This document shows, piece after piece, positions 1-8,582 of a stretch of 64,000 nucleotides of DNA; the stretch's first letter is position 1, and each line of letters opens with the position of its first letter. Position numbers and translations under genes: made by a program. The stretch covers positions 1 through 64,000 of the forward strand of contig CANMLW010000018.1 in NCBI GenBank assembly GCA_947498705.1, read 5' to 3'. Source of the DNA: an uncultured Aquimarina sp. Lineage in GTDB: Bacteria > Bacteroidota > Bacteroidia > Flavobacteriales > Flavobacteriaceae. Below the pieces are notes generated by a model. The model was given only the letters and a program-made list of their open reading frames with translations, did not search any database and was not told where the DNA came from.

Positions 1-2
1 GC

Positions 3-2414
3 CTGATATCTAGTTTCTGTTATAGTTGCAATTACTGTATTTCCTTGATATACATCATACCCCGTTACACCCACATTATCTGTAGATGCGGCCCATGTAA
101 GAGCGATGGAGGTTTGTGTCTCGTTACCGGCCGTTAATCTAGTTGGAACTGTTGGGGCTTCAGTATCTTCGCCAGTGTCTGTTCCGGCAAGTGGAGCTTT
201 CCATATACCTCTACCATACGTTCCAGCAATTACTACTTTATCTTGATAATTAATTTCTAAATCGCGAACTGCAACTGTGGGTAGGCTAGGAGAGTAGTCT
301 ACCCAAGCATTATCCCCATTTTTGTGATATACTCCTAAGTATGTACCTAGATAGATTGATTCAGTACCTTTTTCGTGTCTTACAATGAATTTACCTTCAC
401 CTGGCAGATTACCAGAAATATTTGTAAAATCAGAACCTTGATTACTAGACTTAAAAACTCCGCCATTAGAAGAGCCACTCGTAGTCACAAATAAAATATT
501 ACTGTTATCATTATGTACCTCTATTGAAGTTATATTTGTTGGAAAACTAGAAACCTGACTCCAATTTATACCTTTGTTTGTACTGCGGTATAAATTTTTA
601 GCTCTTGATGCGTACATATTATTTTCATTAGAAGGGTCTATTTCTATAAAATCTAATCTGCCTCCAAAGTTAAAATTACCTTGTTTTACAAATCTATTGT
701 TTACTAATTTATAGAAACTAGAATATCCAGCATATAAATCCCCATTACTATCAGATACTAATGGAGTTACCCAATTACCATCCTCAGGACCTTTTGCTAC
801 ATAATTTTGATTAGCACCTCTATCTGTAGTTCTATATAAATGTGCACCCCCTTGTATAAACCCATAATATGTATTAGGGTTATTACCACTTACAGCACAA
901 TCCATACCATCAGCTCCAAAATAATTATACCAAGTAGAGTTTTTTAAACCATATCCTCCATTATCCTGCAGTCCACCTACTAGATTTGTGGAGCTAGCAT
1001 TGGATGCTACAGAAATTCTATAGAATTGACCAATTTGTAACCCTTTGGTATAATCTGTAAAACTATTACCGTCATTATTAGAGATGTATACACCACCGTC
1101 ACTACCACATAATAATCTTCCTTTATGATATCTTAAGAAATGAATATCAGCATGGGTATATGAAGCTTGTCTAGGAGCATCCCACTTGTTAATTCTTGAG
1201 AAATCATTACCGCCATCTGTAGATTTCCAAACATTAAGACATCCTACAAATAAAGTATTAGGATCCTTATCAGAAACAGCAAATGCAAGATCATACCAAG
1301 CTTGGGAGCTTTCTAATATATCAGATGTCTCTCTTGTTTTAGTAAAGCTAGCTGCACTGTTAGTTGATTTATATATTCCTTGGAAAGTGTAATTAGCGTT
1401 TCGAGTGTTAGCACTTAATACATATACGTATTGAGGGTTTGCAGGAGTAACATCAATTACTAATCTACCAGAACTAGACGGTAATCCATTTTGTACTCGC
1501 GAAAAATTGTTACCAGCATCTGTAGATTTATAAAAAGAAGAAGAAGTAACGGCATAAATAGTATTAGAATCACCAGGTTTTAATTTGATGTCTTTGATAT
1601 TACCATTTAAAGTTCTTGTCCAACTAGCACCCGCATTAGTTGTTTTATATATGCCGACACTGGTAGCTATCCATAGTGTGTTAGAATTTTTAGGATCTAT
1701 ATAGATATCATTACTGGTAGTTGATGTATTGTTGAATTCTAAGCCGGTTTTAGCCCAAGTAGTACCTCCGTCAGTAGACTTAAGAACTCCTATACTATAA
1801 CTATCACTGGCATCATCATCACCTGTTGATATGTATATAGTATTAGAATTTTTGGGATCTATTGCAATTCCAGAAACTCCAATTTGTGGTAAATCATCGA
1901 TGAGTGGTATCCAGGTAGAACCACTATTGGTAGATTTCCAGATACCTCCGGCAGGAGCACCAATGTATATGATGTTATCATTATTAGGATCTATGGCCAC
2001 CACATTTACTCTTCCTTGACCTGGAGACCAGGATTTTCCTTGATTATGGTCAAAAGGCCCCATTGGAGTCCAATTAAAATTGGCTTTATTTTTACTCGTA
2101 GAAGCCATTTTTTTCTTAGCAGCCCATTGATCCCACATGAATTGAGGCGTAGGGAGCGCTCCATCTGGCTGAACAGAATTTTTATAATATTCATCCCATC
2201 TTTTGCCTGGCTTGTATCCACTTCCTTTGGCCTCATGATCATGGTTTTCCCAATATTTATTAAAAGCATCGTTAATTTCTTGGTATGTAAGAGGGGTGCT
2301 TTTAGCAGATTTACTTTTGGAATTTCTTAATTGCTCCATCCAAGGAGCTTGTCCTTGCTGCGCATGCATGGCATAGCAAGTCAATACGAATAGAATAATG
2401 CAAATTTTTTTCAT
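3..2414 (-). CDS. Secreted BNR/sortilin-like beta-propeller protein with FN3 domain (3' end outside window)
   Basis: I read 804 codons from the ATG at 2414 down to the window edge without a stop, so the C-terminus is missing. Residues 1-19 form a typical signal peptide ending in HAQ. The mature part has at least eight Asp-box-like repeats of the type K-S-T-D/N-x-G-x-x-W/F (for example WKSTNSGSTW, LKSTDGGTTW, YRSTNKGINW), the signature of BNR/VPS10-like beta-propellers. The last stretch (LTWAASTDNVGVTGYDVY) is the start of a fibronectin type III domain. Such proteins in Flavobacteriaceae are usually exported by the type IX system with a C-terminal sorting domain; that is inference, because the domain would lie outside the window. 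Function is probably carbohydrate or protein binding; no enzymatic residues are evident. Confidence 0.85.
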   Translation of the reverse strand, partial: MKKICIILFVLTCYAMHAQQGQAPWMEQLRNSKSKSAKSTPLTYQEINDAFNKYWENHDHEAKGSGYKPGKRWDEYYKNSVQPDGALPTPQFMWDQWAAKKKMASTSKNKANFNWTPMGPFDHNQGKSWSPGQGRVNVVAIDPNNDNIIYIGAPAGGIWKSTNSGSTWIPLIDDLPQIGVSGIAIDPKNSNTIYISTGDDDASDSYSIGVLKSTDGGTTWAKTGLEFNNTSTTSNDIYIDPKNSNTLWIATSVGIYKTTNAGASWTRTLNGNIKDIKLKPGDSNTIYAVTSSSFYKSTDAGNNFSRVQNGLPSSSGRLVIDVTPANPQYVYVLSANTRNANYTFQGIYKSTNSAASFTKTRETSDILESSQAWYDLAFAVSDKDPNTLFVGCLNVWKSTDGGNDFSRINKWDAPRQASYTHADIHFLRYHKGRLLCGSDGGVYISNNDGNSFTDYTKGLQIGQFYRISVASNASSTNLVGGLQDNGGYGLKNSTWYNYFGADGMDCAVSGNNPNTYYGFIQGGAHLYRTTDRGANQNYVAKGPEDGNWVTPLVSDSNGDLYAGYSSFYKLVNNRFVKQGNFNFGGRLDFIEIDPSNENNMYASRAKNLYRSTNKGINWSQVSSFPTNITSIEVHNDNSNILFVTTSGSSNGGVFKSSNQGSDFTNISGNLPGEGKFIVRHEKGTESIYLGTYLGVYHKNGDNAWVDYSPSLPTVAVRDLEINYQDKVVIAGTYGRGIWKAPLAGTDTGEDTEAPTVPTRLTAGNETQTSIALTWAASTDNVGVTGYDVYQGNTVIATITETRYQ

Positions 2415-2926
2415 TTTTTTAAATTTGAGTACAGTTAGTTTTCATGATAAATTGACATCATCATTTATATAAATATTTACTAGTAGTACTTAATACTTAG
2501 AATTACTGATAACAGCTTACCGGGAAGTTTTAAGGCATGTATCTGTTTTCTTGCAAGGGTGTTTTATATACAAGTTTGGGAAGAAATATATAACCCTTAC
2601 AATTTTTGTAACTTTTAGTTAAAGCTTTGCTTTTACTTACTTCTGAGTTTATAATACGAAGTAATTACAGCTGGATTATATAAAGTTGATTTTTCATGAG
2701 AATTAGTGTATTTTGAGTTAGATGTTAGTTTAATTAGATACAAATATTAAAAAAAAAATGACATACTAGCTGTTTTTTCGACAAGCACCTGAAATATTCG
2801 TTTATATATTAATTTTGTATTTAGTATATCTCATAATTACACGAATCTAGTAAGTTATTGCTTGTTTCGATGTGGTATTAGTCTGACGGTTAGTATTTTT
2901 TGTAAGAAATTTATTCTGTACACTTT
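2415..2926. other. Intergenic stretch without recognisable genes
   Basis: About 510 bases of AT-rich sequence between the secreted propeller gene and a transposase relic. No open frame with coding character, no tRNA-like fold and no TAnnTTTG promoter with a matching upstream TTG could be found on either strand. It may contain the unrecognisable 5' part of the decayed insertion sequence that follows. Confidence 0.5.
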
Positions 2927-3228
2927 TCTAGAGGTCATGTTTTTAACGCTATGAAAACAAGTGATTTTGATGTCGAAAATTCACATCTAAGAAATATAGA
3001 ACGAATAGAAAAACTGGTCCTCTGGTAATGATCGCATTTGTTTGGCGTTATAAAGTAGGTATATATCTTCTATTGCATAATCTGGGTTAAAACCTATTAC
3101 CATCAAAAAGCAAAAAGAAAAGCTCTAGGGAAATATTCAAATATGGATTCGATTACATAGCTAGCGTATTGTTAAGTTCTATGAATCATTCGGATATAAA
3201 CATGAGTCAATTTTTGCTATATACTTAG
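2927..3228 (+). pseudogene. Decayed 3' fragment of an IS4-type transposase
   Basis: Conceptual translation gives pieces of one transposase C-terminus in shifting frames. From 2951 it reads MKTSDFDVENSHLRNIERIE; after a frame change near 3020 it reads VMIAFVWRYKVGIYLL; a KPITIKK piece follows in a third frame; then EIFKYGFDYIASVLLSS, ending at a TAG at 3228. The order (THL-DxxRIEKL, IAFVW-YKxG, IFKYG, terminal FL-x-T) matches what I know of IS4-family transposases of Flavobacteriaceae. At least three frame changes and internal stops make it non-functional. No terminal inverted repeats were found, so this is an old remnant, not a mobile element. Confidence 0.75.
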
Positions 3229-3238
3229 AAATTTTTGT

Positions 3239-4114
3239 TTATTTTTTTCTATTGGCAAGATATACTCCAAAAATTATAACAAGAGAAGCAATTGCCTGGT
3301 AAAAAGTAAATTTCTCGTTGTCTAGTAATCCCCAACATAGTGCCACTATTGGGATGGTGTAGGTTACCGAAGTTGCAAATACAGGAGTACTGATTTGTAC
3401 CAATTTGTTAAATAAAACTTTGGCGATCCCGGTACCCACAATAGCAAGAATAGAAATGTATAGTAAACTTGTGTGTGTTTTTGATGACATTACAATTTCT
3501 TCTTTAAAAAAACCAGAAAAAAACAAAGTGAGTAAAGCGGGGACAAATAGTGCTAGGAAATTTCCGTTGGCAATAGCCATGGGCGAAATATGTTGCATAT
3601 GCTTTTTTATAATGTTAACATTAAAAGCATAACAAACAGAAGCGCATAGTACCAATAATGCATACCAATAATTTTGATCTGGATGTATAGATGCGCCTTC
3701 AAGAATTAATGCAAGGCAGCCAATCAATCCTACAATTACTCCTATAAGTTGGTTTTTGTTAAAGGAAATAGAAAAAACTAATATCCCCAAAATTAAGGTT
3801 ACTAGAGGGGTCATAGAATTTAGTACAGAAGTTATTCCGCTATCGATTTCTGTTTCGGCAAATGCAAATAAAAAAGCAGGAATAAAGGTTCCTAAAAAAC
3901 CAGAAAGGATGACCCATTTCCAGTCAGATGCAGCAATGGTTTTAATACTTTTAAAACCGATTAGGAATAGAAATAATGCTGCAAAAATAGTTCTTAAAGA
4001 GCCTAATTGAATAGGGGTAAGCCCAATAAGTGATTTTTTGATAAGAATAAAAGAACTACCCCAAACCAGAGATAGGATTATAAGATAGAGCCATTTTGAT
4101 TTTGTGTTTTGCAT
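3239..4114 (-). CDS. EamA/DMT-family inner-membrane transporter
   Basis: The protein has ten hydrophobic segments arranged as two five-helix EamA repeats, each carrying the small-residue-rich pattern of drug/metabolite transporters (WGSSFILIK near the N-terminus; an ITSVLNSMTPLVT-type segment at the end of the first repeat). Members export metabolites or amino acids, but the substrate cannot be read from sequence. I prefer the ATG at 4114 (MQNTKSKW) over an upstream ATG at 4144, because the extra ten residues are polar and an AAGGT lies just before 4114. It is followed on the same strand by nothing obvious, and gldD upstream is 76 bases away. Confidence 0.85.
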   Translation of the reverse strand: MQNTKSKWLYLIILSLVWGSSFILIKKSLIGLTPIQLGSLRTIFAALFLFLIGFKSIKTIAASDWKWVILSGFLGTFIPAFLFAFAETEIDSGITSVLNSMTPLVTLILGILVFSISFNKNQLIGVIVGLIGCLALILEGASIHPDQNYWYALLVLCASVCYAFNVNIIKKHMQHISPMAIANGNFLALFVPALLTLFFSGFFKEEIVMSSKTHTSLLYISILAIVGTGIAKVLFNKLVQISTPVFATSVTYTIPIVALCWGLLDNEKFTFYQAIASLVIIFGVYLANRKK

Positions 4115-4190
4115 TTTACCTTGTATAAGGTGCAAATCTGACAAAATTCTGAATGTTTCGAGATAACTTTGGATAAAAATTAACTAAAAA

Positions 4191-4763
4191 CTATTCTTTC
4201 CACTCAAGAGTTTCTATGAGATGCCTAATGTCATTACGTAAATAATTGGCAGCAGGAAGTATCGAGTCGTAATTAGGTTTGGTTTTAAAATAAATAGAGC
4301 CTATGACAAAGTTTTTAACACTATCTGTTGCATAAAATTGAGAAGGAGAAGCCGCATCACCAGATACTTTGTAAATCATCCCATATACATTCTTTTCAGA
4401 ATTAATATACTCTTCGGGTTTGATAGCATCTGCTTTGATCACATGCTCTTGTGTAAGATTCTGAGCATCTCTTAACAAAGCGGTCAAGTTATTGTCTACC
4501 TGGTAATAGGATATATAGAGTGTTGCTTTTAGTGCTTTATATTCTAGGTTATACCAACATTTTTTGTTTCTTCTTGCTTTTTGAAGCTCAGAGAATTCGT
4601 TTTTCTCAAAAGAAAATGGACAAGGTAGAGAGGCTTTGGCATATTTTGGAGATGGATAACTTAATCGCAACATTCCTTTTTGTTTTGGAACTATTTCGCC
4701 TCCGCAGGAATAAAGCCCTGCTAAAAAAATGATGGATAAAAGTTTTATTATTTTAGTCTTCAT
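4191..4763 (-). CDS. gldD: Gliding motility lipoprotein GldD
   Basis: This is a 190-residue lipoprotein with an N-terminal signal and lipobox LYSC at residue 20. Sequence and context match GldD, one of the lipoproteins needed for Bacteroidota gliding and type IX secretion. The start codon overlaps the gldE stop by one base (TAATG), so the two are translationally coupled, as in Flavobacterium johnsoniae where gldD and gldE work together. It presumably sits on the outer face of the inner membrane or in the periplasm. No domain with a known reaction is present. Confidence 0.93.
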   Translation of the reverse strand: MKTKIIKLLSIIFLAGLYSCGGEIVPKQKGMLRLSYPSPKYAKASLPCPFSFEKNEFSELQKARRNKKCWYNLEYKALKATLYISYYQVDNNLTALLRDAQNLTQEHVIKADAIKPEEYINSEKNVYGMIYKVSGDAASPSQFYATDSVKNFVIGSIYFKTKPNYDSILPAANYLRNDIRHLIETLEWKE

Positions 4764-6082
4764 TAATCATTGATAGTTAATTTCACCTGTTTTATCCTTT
4801 TTTTGTCCAACGACTCTACTTTAAAAGCATAATGTCTAATAAAGATAGTTTCTCCTCTTTTAGGGAAACTCCCTGATATTTCTAATAGCAGACCGGCTAT
4901 AGTTTCTGCATCTCCTTTAATATCTTCAAAAATAGTATTGTTTTCGAGTTTTAGCACTTTGTAAAAATCTTTTAACGCAGTTCTTCCTTCAAAAACGTAG
5001 TTTCGATCGTCAAGTTTTGAGAACACAAGATCTTCGTCATCAAATTCGTCGCTAATATCGCCTACAATTTCTTCAATAATATCTTCTAAAGAAATTAATC
5101 CACTAGTTCCTCCATATTCATCAACAACAATAGCCAGATGATTTTTTTTATTCTTAAAATCGTTAAGCAAATCGTCTAATTTTTTGTTTTCAGGCACAAA
5201 ATAAGGCTCTCTTAATAATGAAATCCAATCAAAAGACGATTGATTGATATAAGGAAGAAGATCTTTTACGTATAAAATCCCCACCACTTTGTCGATACTA
5301 TCTTCATAAACAGGGATGCGAGAAAAACCATTTTCTATAATTTCTGAAAAAATTTCCTTGTAAGAAGCGTCCTTGTTTAAGGCAAAGATATCCATTCTGG
5401 GTCGCATAACCTGTTTGGTATCTGTATTGCCAAAAGATACGATACCTTCTAGTATTTTCTTTTCTTCATCAGTAGTGTCTTTATCAGATGTTAACTCTAA
5501 AGCCTGTGATAATTGATCGACACTTAGGTTGGATTTTTGTTTTCCTAATCTATTATGAATCGCCATAGTGACACTTCGCATCGGAATACTAATAGGATAG
5601 ATGATCCAATCCAAAAAACGAAGAGGTCGAGCCATGAGCTTAGCAAATTTCACATTGTTTCTGCTGGCATATATCTTTGGTAAAATTTCTCCAAATAATA
5701 AAATAAGAAAAGCAACCACTCCAACCTCGACAACAAGTCGTATATTAATTAACCCAAGAAAGACATAATCAAGATGACTTAGATAAATCTCTCCCAAATT
5801 ATCAAAAAGGAGTATGATGGCTATATTAATAAAGTTGTTAGCAACCAGTATTGTGGCCAATAGCTTTTTGGGATTATCCAATAATTTTGATACAATCCTT
5901 AAATTCTTTGACGGGTTTTCTTCTTCTTTGAGATCGGTTGGAGTTAAAGAGAATAGAGCAACCTCACTGCCAGAAATTAGGGCAGAGAATATAAGCAAGG
6001 CTATAAGTGCAACCAAATTAACGGTCTGCATAATATCAAAAGCAAATAGCGAGATTAGAAGCGGTATAGGATCAGGATCCAA
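4763..6082 (-). CDS. gldE: Gliding motility-associated CNNM/CBS membrane protein GldE
   Basis: A 439-residue protein: DUF21/CNNM transmembrane region at about residues 18-190, a paired CBS domain at about 210-345 (including the DEYGGTSGLISLEDIIEEIVG motif region) and a CorC/HlyC transporter-associated domain at about 355-437. The family includes magnesium/cobalt transport regulators. In Flavobacterium GldE supports gliding when GldD is limiting (family knowledge). It sits between ssb (24 bases upstream) and gldD (one-base overlap), a conserved order. An internal ATG at residue 18 is a possible alternative start. Confidence 0.93.
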   Translation of the reverse strand: MDPDPIPLLISLFAFDIMQTVNLVALIALLIFSALISGSEVALFSLTPTDLKEEENPSKNLRIVSKLLDNPKKLLATILVANNFINIAIILLFDNLGEIYLSHLDYVFLGLINIRLVVEVGVVAFLILLFGEILPKIYASRNNVKFAKLMARPLRFLDWIIYPISIPMRSVTMAIHNRLGKQKSNLSVDQLSQALELTSDKDTTDEEKKILEGIVSFGNTDTKQVMRPRMDIFALNKDASYKEIFSEIIENGFSRIPVYEDSIDKVVGILYVKDLLPYINQSSFDWISLLREPYFVPENKKLDDLLNDFKNKKNHLAIVVDEYGGTSGLISLEDIIEEIVGDISDEFDDEDLVFSKLDDRNYVFEGRTALKDFYKVLKLENNTIFEDIKGDAETIAGLLLEISGSFPKRGETIFIRHYAFKVESLDKKRIKQVKLTIND

Positions 6083-6106
6083 AGTATCTTTGTTTAGTTA
6101 TACAAA

Positions 6107-6577
6107 TCAGAACGGAAGATCATCATCTTCTTCTTTTTCTGTTGGGTTAGGAGAAACTGCCTGTTGCTGATTGTTACTGGCAGGTGGAGTATTTGTCTGG
6201 GGCGAATTTTGAGGTACGGCTCCTGTAGACTGGTTTTCATTTTTTGGAGTAAGAAAGGTAAAGTCCGTGCATTGTATTTCTGTACTATACCTGTCTTTTC
6301 CTTGTTCGTCCTGCCATTTCCGGGTTTTTAGACGTCCTTCTATATATATCTTATCTCCTTTGTTAAGGTATTTCTCACAAATCTCTGCCGCTTTATTTCT
6401 TACCACTATATTGTGCCATTCTGTAGTGGTTACACGCTCTCCTGTACTTTTATTTACATAAGAGTCATTAGTAGCTAACGGAAATCGTCCAATACAGTTA
6501 CCTCCTTCAAAATAATGCATCTTTATTTCATCTCCGGTATGTCCTATTAACATTACTTTATTTAGTGTTCCTGTCAT
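6107..6577 (-). CDS. ssb: Single-stranded DNA-binding protein
   Basis: A 156-residue SSB. The OB-fold spans about residues 3-106 (TGTLNKVMLIGHTGDE start, EWHNIVV and KIYIEGRLKTRKW motifs). A proline/glutamine-rich linker of about 40 residues follows, and the protein ends in the acidic tip DDDLPF used to recruit replication and repair partners. It heads the ssb-gldE-gldD unit. Length and domain order are normal for the family. Confidence 0.97.
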   Translation of the reverse strand: MTGTLNKVMLIGHTGDEIKMHYFEGGNCIGRFPLATNDSYVNKSTGERVTTTEWHNIVVRNKAAEICEKYLNKGDKIYIEGRLKTRKWQDEQGKDRYSTEIQCTDFTFLTPKNENQSTGAVPQNSPQTNTPPASNNQQQAVSPNPTEKEEDDDLPF

Positions 6578-6834
6578 TATTAGGGTAATTTATATAAGGT
6601 TTATTAGTTGCAAAGAAATAATAAAACTCATTTAATACTATCAAAGTATTATTATTTTATCAATTTAAATATATAATCTGCTTTAAGACGGTATACCTAT
6701 ATTAACACAGATATGTCTTTACATATGTATTAGTAAATGTAATAAAAAAAAAGAAAAGCATATATGGTAAAAAGTTTCTTAACGTATGTTTATAGTTGGG
6801 GATACAATTATAGTATATGTTTTTTGAAGAAAAC

Positions 6835-7884
6835 TTAAAAAAAAGCATCTATAAAGTTGCTTACCAAAATAGGTACAGGGTAAGTGTCAATATCTTTGAT
6901 TGCTATTACCTTGTTGGTAGAATTGATCTTTTTAGGTGTTTTCATTTTTATGATATAAAATTGAGTGTGTAAATGTTGATGTGATAGCTTATGTATGACT
7001 GGTTTATCTAGATATGGTGTTATCTCATATATATGATCTCCAACTATTTCTTTAAAAGTGGTATGTGATGAAACTTGGGTGATGTCAAAAGAATCACTTT
7101 CTATTAAAGGAAACTCATAAAGCCCTTTCCATATGCCGTCACCGCTTCTTTGTTTAATAACTGTCTTTTGTTCATCTAAATCAAAGACTAAATAATTAAA
7201 ATGTCGGTGTTTAATTTTTAGTTTTTTTGTTTTTACAGGTAATACGGCAACTTTTTTGTGCTGTAGTGCTTCGCAACTATTGGATAAGATACAACTATTA
7301 CAATCTGGGTTTTGAGGCTTGCATTGCAGGGCTCCAAATTCCATTATTGCTTGATTATATTCTGCAGGTTGATCATGATCCATTAATGCTATTGCCAATT
7401 TTTTGAATTCTTTTACTCCTGGAGTGCTATTTATAGGAGTGTCTATGTCAAAGAAACGCGATAACACTCTATATACGTTGCCGTCTACCACAGGAACAGG
7501 TTCTTTGTAGCAAATGGAAGCAATTGCACTAGCCGTATAGTCTCCGACACCTTTTAAAAGCAATAAGTCTTTGTAGGTGTTGGGAAAAACACCATTTAAC
7601 TCATTAGCTACATATTTTGCTGTAGTATGTAGATTTCTGGCACGAGAGTAATATCCCAGTCCTTGCCATAGTTTTAGCACCTCTTCTTCTGTTGCTTTGG
7701 CTAGATCAAATACTGTTGGAAACGTGTTTGTAAAGGATATATAATAAGGTAAACCTTGCGCTACTCTTGTTTGCTGAAGTATAATTTCGCTCAACCAAAT
7801 ATGGTATGGATTTTTGGTTTCTCGCCATGGCATGTCTCTTTTGTTTTGTAAGTACCACGTAATGAGTTTTTTAGAAAATTTCAT
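6835..7884 (-). CDS. mutY: A/G-specific adenine DNA glycosylase
   Basis: Removes adenine mispaired with 8-oxoguanine. Visible residues: catalytic Glu33 in the SEIILQQTR motif, a helix-hairpin-helix at about 109-116 (LKGVGDY), catalytic Asp134 in VVDGNVYR, and a [4Fe-4S] cluster by Cys188, Cys195, Cys198 and Cys204 with the canonical C-x6-C-x2-C-x5-C spacing. Residues about 225-345 form the NUDIX-like 8-oxoG recognition domain. It is divergent from HU, a conserved arrangement in this class. A TAATTTTG box (7904-7911, minus strand) just upstream could be its -7 element. Confidence 0.96.
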   Translation of the reverse strand: MKFSKKLITWYLQNKRDMPWRETKNPYHIWLSEIILQQTRVAQGLPYYISFTNTFPTVFDLAKATEEEVLKLWQGLGYYSRARNLHTTAKYVANELNGVFPNTYKDLLLLKGVGDYTASAIASICYKEPVPVVDGNVYRVLSRFFDIDTPINSTPGVKEFKKLAIALMDHDQPAEYNQAIMEFGALQCKPQNPDCNSCILSNSCEALQHKKVAVLPVKTKKLKIKHRHFNYLVFDLDEQKTVIKQRSGDGIWKGLYEFPLIESDSFDITQVSSHTTFKEIVGDHIYEITPYLDKPVIHKLSHQHLHTQFYIIKMKTPKKINSTNKVIAIKDIDTYPVPILVSNFIDAFF

Positions 7885-7943
7885 AGAAAAATAATAAGAT
7901 TTGCAAAATTAAACGTTTAAAGATTAAAATATCATCTTAAGTA

Positions 7944-7975
7944 TTGATATTTTGGATTTTAAATTCTTATATTTG
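7944..7975 (+). promoter_or_regulatory. Probable Bacteroidota-type promoter of the HU gene
   Basis: TTG at 7944-7946 and TATATTTG at 7968-7975, separated by 21 bases, fit the TTG-N(17-23)-TAnnTTTG consensus known for Flavobacterium sigma factor. Transcription would start near 7979, giving a leader of roughly 37 bases before the ATG at 8016. Confidence 0.6.
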
Positions 7976-8015
7976 CCCCCTTGAAAATTTAAAAAAACCC
8001 TTAATAGGTATTATA

Positions 8016-8306
8016 ATGACTAAAGCAGATATTGTAGCAAAAATTTCAGAAAAATTAGGAATAGAAAAAGGTGATGTTCAAGCAACGGTTGAAACCTTTA
8101 TGGAAGAAGTAAAAAGCTCACTAGAGAGTGGGGATAATGTATACCTAAGAGGATTTGGTAGCTTTATTATAAAAACGAGAGCAGAAAAAACAGGACGTAA
8201 CATATCTAAAAATACGACAATTAAGATTCCTGCACATAATATACCAGCGTTTAAACCTGCAAAAGTATTTGTAGAAGGTGTAAAGACCAACGTAGAAGTA
8301 AAATAA
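8016..8306 (+). CDS. HU-type nucleoid DNA-binding protein
   Basis: A 96-residue HU/IHF protein. The start at MTKADIVAK is chosen because family alignments begin there; an upstream in-frame ATG at 7944 would add 24 unrelated residues and overlap the promoter. It carries the dimerisation helices (residues 1-45), the GFGSF turn, the DNA-embracing arm (KTRAEKTGRN through IPAHNIPAFKP) and the closing helix. It packs and bends DNA as a dimer. The 29-residue basic protein gene follows 25 bases downstream and is likely co-transcribed. Confidence 0.95.
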   Translation: MTKADIVAKISEKLGIEKGDVQATVETFMEEVKSSLESGDNVYLRGFGSFIIKTRAEKTGRNISKNTTIKIPAHNIPAFKPAKVFVEGVKTNVEVK

Positions 8307-8331
8307 TTAATAATAAATAAAAAGTACACAT

Positions 8332-8421
8332 ATGCCAAGTGGTAAAAAACGTAAAAGACATAAGGTAGCTACGCATAAGCGTAAAAAAAGAAGAAGAGCA
8401 AATCGTCATAAGAAAAAGTAG
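8332..8421 (+). CDS. 29-residue highly basic protein, probably ribosome-associated
   Basis: A tiny reading frame, MPSGKKRKRH followed by a run of Lys, Arg and His, ending RANRHKKK. More than half of the residues are basic, there are no acidic ones, and a clean ATG and stop with an intrinsic terminator overlapping the stop show it is a complete unit. I recall near-identical short proteins after HU in other Flavobacteriia. The composition resembles tiny ribosomal proteins such as Thx, and structural work on a Flavobacterium ribosome reported an extra small protein (bL38) that could correspond to it. That identification is inference. Confidence 0.8.
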   Translation: MPSGKKRKRHKVATHKRKKRRRANRHKKK

Positions 8422-8439
8422 TTTCTAACTACTTTTTTT
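8413..8439 (+). terminator. Intrinsic terminator after the HU / basic-protein unit
   Basis: An 11-bp perfect stem (8413-8423 pairing with 8427-8437), a three-base loop TCT and a following T run. It overlaps the stop codon of the 29-residue gene. Confidence 0.85.
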
Positions 8440-8466
8440 GTTTGAAAAGCTAAGTTCTTTGAAATC

Positions 8467-8508
8467 GAAATAAAATGGCATACTAACTACCTGTATGTGT
8501 TTTATTTC
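8467..8508 (+). promoter_or_regulatory. Large two-tier hairpin in the RNase G leader
   Basis: GAAATAAAA (8467-8475) pairs with TTTTATTTC (8500-8508), and inside it CATAC (8479-8483) pairs with GTATG (8493-8497) around a nine-base loop. It lies after the previous terminator and about 75 bases before the rng start, so it is in or at the edge of the rng 5' UTR and has no U run. Family knowledge: E. coli rne is autoregulated through 5' UTR stem-loops. A similar role here is inference. Confidence 0.5.
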
Positions 8509-8547
8509 AATGGAATTAAAAATTCCTGTGAAAAAATTGTTTAATCC

Positions 8548-8567
8548 ATTCCGATAATTGTCGGAAT
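8548..8567 (+). promoter_or_regulatory. Perfect hairpin 15 bases upstream of the RNase G start codon
   Basis: ATTCCGA (8548-8554), loop TAATTG, TCGGAAT (8561-8567). A perfect 7-bp stem placed where a ribosome would land on the GTG-initiated rng message; it is a candidate cleavage or translation-control element. Confidence 0.5.
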
Positions 8568-8582
8568 AAAAATCTAATCAGA

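Noticed and set aside
2016-2330. Plus-strand frame of 104 codons
   Set aside because: It lies antisense to the secreted propeller gene, whose frame has signal peptide and Asp-box motifs; this one has no protein-family character.
7944-8015. Upstream extension of the HU gene
   Set aside because: The extra 24 residues do not fit the family and overlap the likely promoter; the ATG at 8016 is the natural start.
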